NCBI GenBank assembly: GCA_024692105.1
Contig: JAILMZ010000081.1
Coordinates: forward strand, 1-9,173
DNA length: 9,173 bases
Direction of reading: 5' to 3'
Source of the DNA: Saccharofermentans sp.
Lineage (GTDB): Bacteria > Bacillota_A > Clostridia > Saccharofermentanales > Saccharofermentanaceae
The translations under genes were made by a program, and so were the position numbers. The notes beneath the pieces were generated by a model. That model did not search any database. It worked only from the letters and a program-made list of their open reading frames with translations, and had not been told where the DNA came from. Positions 5,434-9,173 of the stretch are shown here, in pieces (position 1 is the first letter of the stretch; the number at the start of each line of letters is the position of its first letter).

Positions 5434-5475
5434 TTGTCAAAAGCATTCATTTATGTTTTATATTCGTGCTACAAT
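5434..5475 (+). promoter_or_regulatory. Probable promoter region of the HAD phosphatase gene
   Basis: Two readings are possible. TG-C-TACAAT (5467-5475) is a good extended -10; its start point would fall at about 5482, next to the ATG at 5483, giving a leaderless mRNA. Alternatively TTGTCA (5434-5439) and TATATT (5459-5464), spaced 19 bp, would start near 5471 and give a leader of about 12 nt. No convincing ribosome site is visible in either case (only AGGCGCC before the ATG). Confidence 0.5.
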
Positions 5476-5482
5476 AGGCGCC

Positions 5483-6262
5483 ATGATTAAACTTATTGCA
5501 TTAGATCTTGACGGTACGCTTCTCGATTCGCACAAGCAGTTTCCGGCGGAATTCCCCGCCTGGGTCAAAGCTCACCCCGACATATCCGTGGTGCTTGCCA
5601 GCGGAAGGCAGATCTATACGCTGAGAGAGCAGTTTTCCGAGATAGCGGACAGGCTCTGGTACATTGCGGAGAACGGTGCCGTGATCGCCCATGCGGACGA
5701 GATAATAAGCGTTGACGCGATGAGCACGGCCGATGCGCTCGAGACCTTGGACGAGTTCCCGGGTAATGAACTCTGCGAGCCGCTCCTCTGCGGTCTTAAG
5801 AGTGCGTATGTAAGACACTTAGGCGGCAAGGCAAAAGAAGAATCGACCAAGTATTATGCACGCATCGAGTACAACAATGACCTGAGGTCATGCGCATCGC
5901 AAGATAAGATACTCAAAATAGCAATATTTGTAAACTCATTCAGAGCGGAAGAAGTTTATAACAGCCTCCCCGAACGCAAGGAAGGCATCACTGCACTGCT
6001 GTCCGGAGACAGCTGGATCGACATAGCAAATTCGACCGTCGAGAAGGGCCTGGCGCTCCGTAAGATAAGAGAACATCTGGGTGTGTCCAGAGACGAGACA
6101 GCCGCCTTTGGCGACTATCTCAACGACATTACGCTCCTGGCTGAGGCAGGCGAATCCTATGCCATGGCAAATGCCCACCCGGACCTTATCAAAGCTGCCC
6201 GCCATGTCACCCGTTATACCAATGACGAGAATGGTGTAATGGACGTGCTAAGACGTCTTTAA
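5483..6262 (+). CDS. Cof-type HAD-IIB family phosphatase
   Basis: A 259-residue cytoplasmic hydrolase of the haloacid dehalogenase superfamily, Cof/type IIB, which typically dephosphorylates sugar phosphates, other small phosphometabolites or flavin/PLP-like cofactors. Motif I is DLDGT (nucleophile Asp8, acid Asp10), motif II LASGR (Ser40), motif III Lys188 in VEKG, and motif IV GDYLND (Asp211, Asp215) for magnesium. The roughly 90-185 segment is the type II cap, and the C-terminal MANAHPDLIKAA block is usual for Cof proteins. The ATG at 5483 is chosen because family members begin within a few residues of DLDGT; the frame remains open upstream to 5324, but that stretch overlaps the divergent lar promoter and gene. 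The gene stands alone and no specific substrate can be read from context. Confidence 0.9.
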   Translation: MIKLIALDLDGTLLDSHKQFPAEFPAWVKAHPDISVVLASGRQIYTLREQFSEIADRLWYIAENGAVIAHADEIISVDAMSTADALETLDEFPGNELCEPLLCGLKSAYVRHLGGKAKEESTKYYARIEYNNDLRSCASQDKILKIAIFVNSFRAEEVYNSLPERKEGITALLSGDSWIDIANSTVEKGLALRKIREHLGVSRDETAAFGDYLNDITLLAEAGESYAMANAHPDLIKAARHVTRYTNDENGVMDVLRRL

Positions 6263-6263
6263 A

Positions 6264-6305
6264 ACCGCAAATTTCTATCATTGATTATTAAACGTTTATT
6301 GCGGT
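6264..6305. repeat. Flanking inverted repeat ACCGCAA / TTGCGGT before the xylanase
   Basis: ACCGCAA (6264-6270), just after the HAD stop codon, is the exact reverse complement of TTGCGGT (6299-6305), 28 nt apart; the right half touches the proposed -10 box. It could be a pair of half-sites for a looping or dimeric regulator, or the base of a weak RNA hairpin. There is no T-run after it, so a terminator for the HAD gene is not supported. Confidence 0.4.
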
Positions 6306-6310
6306 AATAT
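6281..6310 (+). promoter_or_regulatory. Candidate xylanase promoter
   Basis: TTGATT (6281-6286) and TAATAT (6305-6310) are separated by 18 bp. Each matches four of six consensus bases, so this is a moderate promoter that a regulator could easily control. Transcription would start near 6317, giving a leader of about 50 nt, with ACGGAG (6357-6362) as the ribosome site before the ATG at 6368. A LacI-type palindrome lies in the spacer. Confidence 0.45.
6289..6298. promoter_or_regulatory. LacI-family-type operator, TAAACGTTTA
   Basis: A perfect 10-bp palindrome with a central CpG, flanked by further A/T bases (ATTAAACGTTTATT, 6287-6300). The AAACGTTT core with a central CG step is the hallmark of operators bound by LacI/GalR-family repressors (PurR, RbsR and CcpA-type sites share it). 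It sits between the proposed -35 and -10 boxes of the xylanase gene, where a bound repressor would block RNA polymerase. No LacI-family gene lies in the window, so the regulator, if any, is encoded elsewhere. Confidence 0.5.
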
Positions 6311-6367
6311 AGACGTGAAGGCACATTTAGGAACTACTTTTGTAACATTTGTTTTCACGGAGTTGTT

Positions 6368-8392
6368 ATGAAGAAAAAACTTGTAACCCTACTGTCGGTT
6401 CTGTTGGCGGGTGTGTTCGTGCTCAGCGGATGCGCTCAGGCACCTAAGGAACCGGAAGGACCCCACGACGTACCGCTTACCATCACGGCGGATTTCTCCA
6501 AATCAGGCGACGGAAGCAACTGGGAGACATACGGTGACTGTAAGGTCACTCTTGAGAATGGTACCGCTGTTCTCACGGACCGCGCTTCCAGCAATTCGGG
6601 AATCTGCATCCCCTGTCCTGATTACAGAGGCAATACCGTCTGCGCTACGGCAAAGGTATCCTCGTCGAACGCATTCGTCAGACTGTCTCTCAGATATGAG
6701 ATCTATGGCAACACATCTTATGTGACCATTGCCGAGGGAGAGACAAAAACTTCCGAGACATCCACGATCACCGGCAACATCGAGATCCCCGATAACGCCG
6801 AGAACGCACTGGTCTATATCGAGGCCGGCGATGTCAGGGACATCACGGTATCTTCCTTCGAGCTCAGCATCGTAGGAGACCTCAACAATCTCACCGGCGT
6901 TCCGATCGAAACACTTTCAGATCCGTCCACAACAGCATCACTGTGCGAGGCTTATAAGGACTACTTCAAGTTCGGCGTCGCATCCCCCGCTTCGGTCATG
7001 AACAATTCCAACGAAGAGTTCAGGACGCTTCTCAAGACACAGTTCAACTCGGTCACACCCGAGAACGAACTCAAGCCCGAGAACGTTATGGATGCTGCCA
7101 CGACACTTGCGGATCCCGCGAAATACAACGAGTGTCCCGCGCTGAATTTCGACGCGGCAAAACCGATCCTTGATTACTGCAAGGCCAACGGCATCCCGAT
7201 GAGAGGCCACACCCTCATCTGGTATTCACAGACACCTTCCTGGTTCTTCTATGAGAACTACGATGTCAACGGAGAACTCGCGAGCAGGGAACTCATGCTC
7301 ACGAGAATGGAGAACTATATCGATGCAGTCATGAACTGGTGCGAAGAGAACTATCCCGGCGTTATCTATGCATGGGACGTTGTCAACGAAGCCATCGCAG
7401 ATGACGGCGGCATGAGAGACTGCTACTGGCTCCAGACGATAGGTGACGACTATGTCGAGAAGGCTTTCGAGTTCGCAAGAAAGCACGCACCTGACGGAGT
7501 ACAGCTCTTCTACAACGATTACAACGAGTATCAGGATTCCAAGCAGGCAGATATCATCGCTATGCTCAAGCCTATCGCAGAGGCCGGCAATATCGACGGT
7601 ATGGGCATGCAGAGCCACATCAGCTCCGGCCTCGACCCCGATTACTACATCGGCGCGATGCAGGAATATGTTGATGAACTCGGCGTTGTTATCCACATCA
7701 CCGAGCTCGACGTTACGGCTCCCAACTCACAGAACCCCATGTACGATCAGGGCGTATACATGAAGAAACTGTTCTCTGCCATCATCGAGGCAAAGGAAGC
7801 AGGCATGCCCATCGAGTGCGTAACGGTCTGGGGCCTTACGGACGACATGAGCTGGAAGTCTGCAACCAGCCCGTTGCTCTTCTACGGAAACCTCACACCC
7901 AAGCCGGCTTACGAAGGCGTCATGTGTGCGGTAAGCGGCGGTGAAGTCACCAAGCCTGCCGACTATGTGGAACCCAAGTCCGATCTGTCACCTATCGTGG
8001 AAGACTACGAGAATAAGGATTACATCGGAGGTCCGAGATACAGCGCTGTCCAGACGATCGTCGGTGATGCTTACGAGGGCGAATACTGCCTCATGAATTC
8101 CGACGGATATGCTGATTACGACGGTTACTCGATCGATATCAGCAACTACATCGGACATACGATCCACGTATCTTTCGCTATCAAGTGTTCTGCTGAGCAG
8201 GTATGCCTCACTGCGGATATCGACGGAACATGGCCTCATCTGGTCGAAGTTCCCACAGGAACGGATGAATGGGTATTCGTCGAGTGTGACTATGAAGTAC
8301 CTGATGACAACACAAGCCTGTCCATCTACTTCGAGTCTTCGGACATGACCGAGTTCTATCTCGATAATCTTACGATCGAAGCTGTCGACTGA
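6368..8392 (+). CDS. GH10 endo-beta-1,4-xylanase, lipoprotein with two carbohydrate-binding-like domains
   Basis: A 674-residue extracytoplasmic enzyme that cleaves internal beta-1,4 bonds of xylan with retention of configuration. Residues 1-22 form a lipoprotein signal with lipobox LSGC (Cys22), so the protein is probably tethered to the outer face of the membrane. Residues about 35-170 form a beta-rich CBM22/CBM4_9-like domain, about 190-525 the GH10 barrel, and about 540-674 a second CBM4_9-like domain ending FYLDNLTI. Catalytic-domain marks are HTLIWYSQTPSWFF (281-294), acid/base Glu341 in WDVVNEAI, QSHIS (415-419), nucleophile Glu446 in ITELDV, and VWGLTDDMSW (487-496). All key GH10 residues appear intact. 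The ATG follows ACGGAG. It is monocistronic, with its own promoter region and a strong terminator. Assignment of the flanking domains to exact CBM families is less certain than the catalytic call. Confidence 0.95.
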   Translation: MKKKLVTLLSVLLAGVFVLSGCAQAPKEPEGPHDVPLTITADFSKSGDGSNWETYGDCKVTLENGTAVLTDRASSNSGICIPCPDYRGNTVCATAKVSSSNAFVRLSLRYEIYGNTSYVTIAEGETKTSETSTITGNIEIPDNAENALVYIEAGDVRDITVSSFELSIVGDLNNLTGVPIETLSDPSTTASLCEAYKDYFKFGVASPASVMNNSNEEFRTLLKTQFNSVTPENELKPENVMDAATTLADPAKYNECPALNFDAAKPILDYCKANGIPMRGHTLIWYSQTPSWFFYENYDVNGELASRELMLTRMENYIDAVMNWCEENYPGVIYAWDVVNEAIADDGGMRDCYWLQTIGDDYVEKAFEFARKHAPDGVQLFYNDYNEYQDSKQADIIAMLKPIAEAGNIDGMGMQSHISSGLDPDYYIGAMQEYVDELGVVIHITELDVTAPNSQNPMYDQGVYMKKLFSAIIEAKEAGMPIECVTVWGLTDDMSWKSATSPLLFYGNLTPKPAYEGVMCAVSGGEVTKPADYVEPKSDLSPIVEDYENKDYIGGPRYSAVQTIVGDAYEGEYCLMNSDGYADYDGYSIDISNYIGHTIHVSFAIKCSAEQVCLTADIDGTWPHLVEVPTGTDEWVFVECDYEVPDDNTSLSIYFESSDMTEFYLDNLTIEAVD

Positions 8393-8415
8393 TCCGTAAG
8401 ATCAAGAGAAACAAT

Positions 8416-8444
8416 AAGGGACTGCCTTGCTGCAGTCCCTTTTT
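8416..8444 (+). terminator. Rho-independent terminator after the xylanase
   Basis: AAGGGACTGC (8416-8425) pairs perfectly with GCAGTCCCTT (8432-8441) around the loop CTTGCT, and the T-run covers 8440-8444. The stem is GC-rich and lies 24 nt after the xylanase stop. The opposite strand has a run of five A before the stem but lacks a T-run after it, so it mainly serves the + strand transcript, not the convergent regulator gene. Confidence 0.92.
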
Positions 8445-8467
8445 GATTGCGGTCGATTATCTGAGGA

Positions 8468-9142
8468 TCACTCTGCGATGTATTCGCTGTACTCCTTCTT
8501 GATGATGTCCCAGTCGAGGTCGAACCTGGACATGTGCTTCTTGAATGCCGCCTCTGCCGCATCCTTATCGTGAGCAGCAATCGCATCGGCGATAGCCTGG
8601 TGGTCGGATACGAGCTTCTGGTCCTTGATGGTCTTGAGCGACAGTGATCTTACTCTGTCGAAGTGAAGGCTCATCAGGCTTACCATGTAGAAGCACTGCA
8701 TCTTGTTGCATGCGACATAGATGCTCTTGTGGAAGTCGTTATCGAGATTCAGGAACTTCGGCGGATCGTTCTCTAAGTAGAACTGCTGAAGCTTGATGTT
8801 GGAATAGAGCTTGTTGATGTCTTCTTCCGTAGCGACATCGCACGCTTCCTTGATGAGCGCGGACTCGACGGCGATACGCAGGAACCTTGATTCCTTGATG
8901 AGTTCGTAGTCGATCAGCGATACGCTGCAGCCCTTCTGGGGAAGGATGTTTACGATCTTGGACTTGGACAGCTCGAGGTAAGCCTCGTGTACCGGAGTCC
9001 TCGAGATCCCGAGCTGGGTCGCGATCTCCTGTTCGCCGATGAGGCTGCCCGGTTTGATCTCCATGTTGATTATGTTATCTCTGACTATGCGGAAAGCATA
9101 TTCGCGGTTCGGTTCGAAAGTATTCTTGGGAGTAATGATCAT
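8468..9142 (-). CDS. GntR-family transcriptional regulator, FadR subfamily (FCD domain)
   Basis: A 224-residue DNA-binding regulator. The N-terminal winged helix-turn-helix spans about 12-75, with the recognition region EQEIATQLGISRTPVHEAYLEL (37-58), typical of GntR proteins. The all-helical FCD effector domain covers about 85-215 and shows the usual metal-site residues: Asp134 and His138 in LDNDFH, His181 in SDHQAI, and His203 in KKHMSR. Such regulators usually sense carboxylic acids (uronates, lactate, gluconate) and repress neighbouring catabolic genes. Its target is unknown; it is convergent with the xylanase, so that gene is not its obvious divergent partner, and its own upstream side is cut off by the window end. 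The ATG at 9142 has GAAGGG about 10 nt upstream. A role in uronate or lactate control is speculative. Confidence 0.92.
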   Translation of the reverse strand: MIITPKNTFEPNREYAFRIVRDNIINMEIKPGSLIGEQEIATQLGISRTPVHEAYLELSKSKIVNILPQKGCSVSLIDYELIKESRFLRIAVESALIKEACDVATEEDINKLYSNIKLQQFYLENDPPKFLNLDNDFHKSIYVACNKMQCFYMVSLMSLHFDRVRSLSLKTIKDQKLVSDHQAIADAIAAHDKDAAEAAFKKHMSRFDLDWDIIKKEYSEYIAE

Positions 9143-9173
9143 CTCGACAGTTCCCTTCTGAAAAAATCTATAG

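Noticed and set aside
5324..5482. 53-residue N-terminal extension of the HAD phosphatase
   Set aside because: It would run across the divergent lar promoter and the start of gene A, and HAD-IIB proteins begin just before DLDGT.
6251..6258. AGACGTCT palindrome at the end of the HAD gene
   Set aside because: Eight bases within coding sequence, expected by chance at this scale.
6264..6305. Hairpin after the HAD gene as an intrinsic terminator
   Set aside because: The 28-nt loop is large and no T-run follows; better explained as regulatory half-sites or chance.

Overview
The window (about 9.2 kb, moderately GC-rich) looks like a chromosomal segment of an anaerobic, plant-fibre-degrading Firmicute, most likely a gut or rumen member of the Clostridia. 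The reasons are consensus AGGAGG ribosome sites, tightly overlapping operons, a Gram-positive-style lipoprotein GH10 xylanase, a cytoplasmic esterase resembling the Butyrivibrio cinnamoyl/feruloyl esterase, and a complete larE-larB-larC set. Species cannot be fixed from sequence reading alone.

Layout. (1) 1-162: a repeat-rich leader with two imperfect hairpins and 21-bp-periodic direct repeats, ending in an extended -10 promoter. (2) 163-1145 (+): a two-gene unit with a PptA-type tautomerase and a feruloyl/cinnamoyl-esterase-like alpha/beta hydrolase. (3) 1146-1290: a gap between convergent units, almost filled by one 118-nt imperfect palindrome. (4) 5376-1291 (-): a compact six-gene operon. 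It reads, in transcription order, two small unrecognised membrane proteins, larE, larB, larC and a polytopic membrane protein of unknown function. (5) 5377-5482: a divergent promoter region. (6) 5483-6262 (+): a Cof-type HAD phosphatase with almost no 5' leader. (7) 6263-6367: a xylanase promoter with a LacI-type palindrome between -35 and -10. (8) 6368-8392 (+): a lipoprotein GH10 endoxylanase with carbohydrate-binding-like domains on both sides of the catalytic domain, followed by a strong terminator. (9) 8468-9142 (-): a FadR-subfamily GntR regulator, convergent with the xylanase.

Two themes emerge. Xylan use is represented by the surface xylanase and by a cytoplasmic esterase able in principle to remove hydroxycinnamates from imported oligosaccharides. 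Nickel-pincer nucleotide (NPN) cofactor synthesis is represented by LarB (activates nicotinate adenine dinucleotide), LarE (sulfurates it) and LarC (inserts nickel). No LarA-type enzyme that would use the cofactor, and no recognised nickel transporter, is in the window. The two small membrane proteins at the head of the lar operon are the best candidates here for an undescribed component, possibly in metal supply. That role is inference from position and from clustered His/acidic residues.
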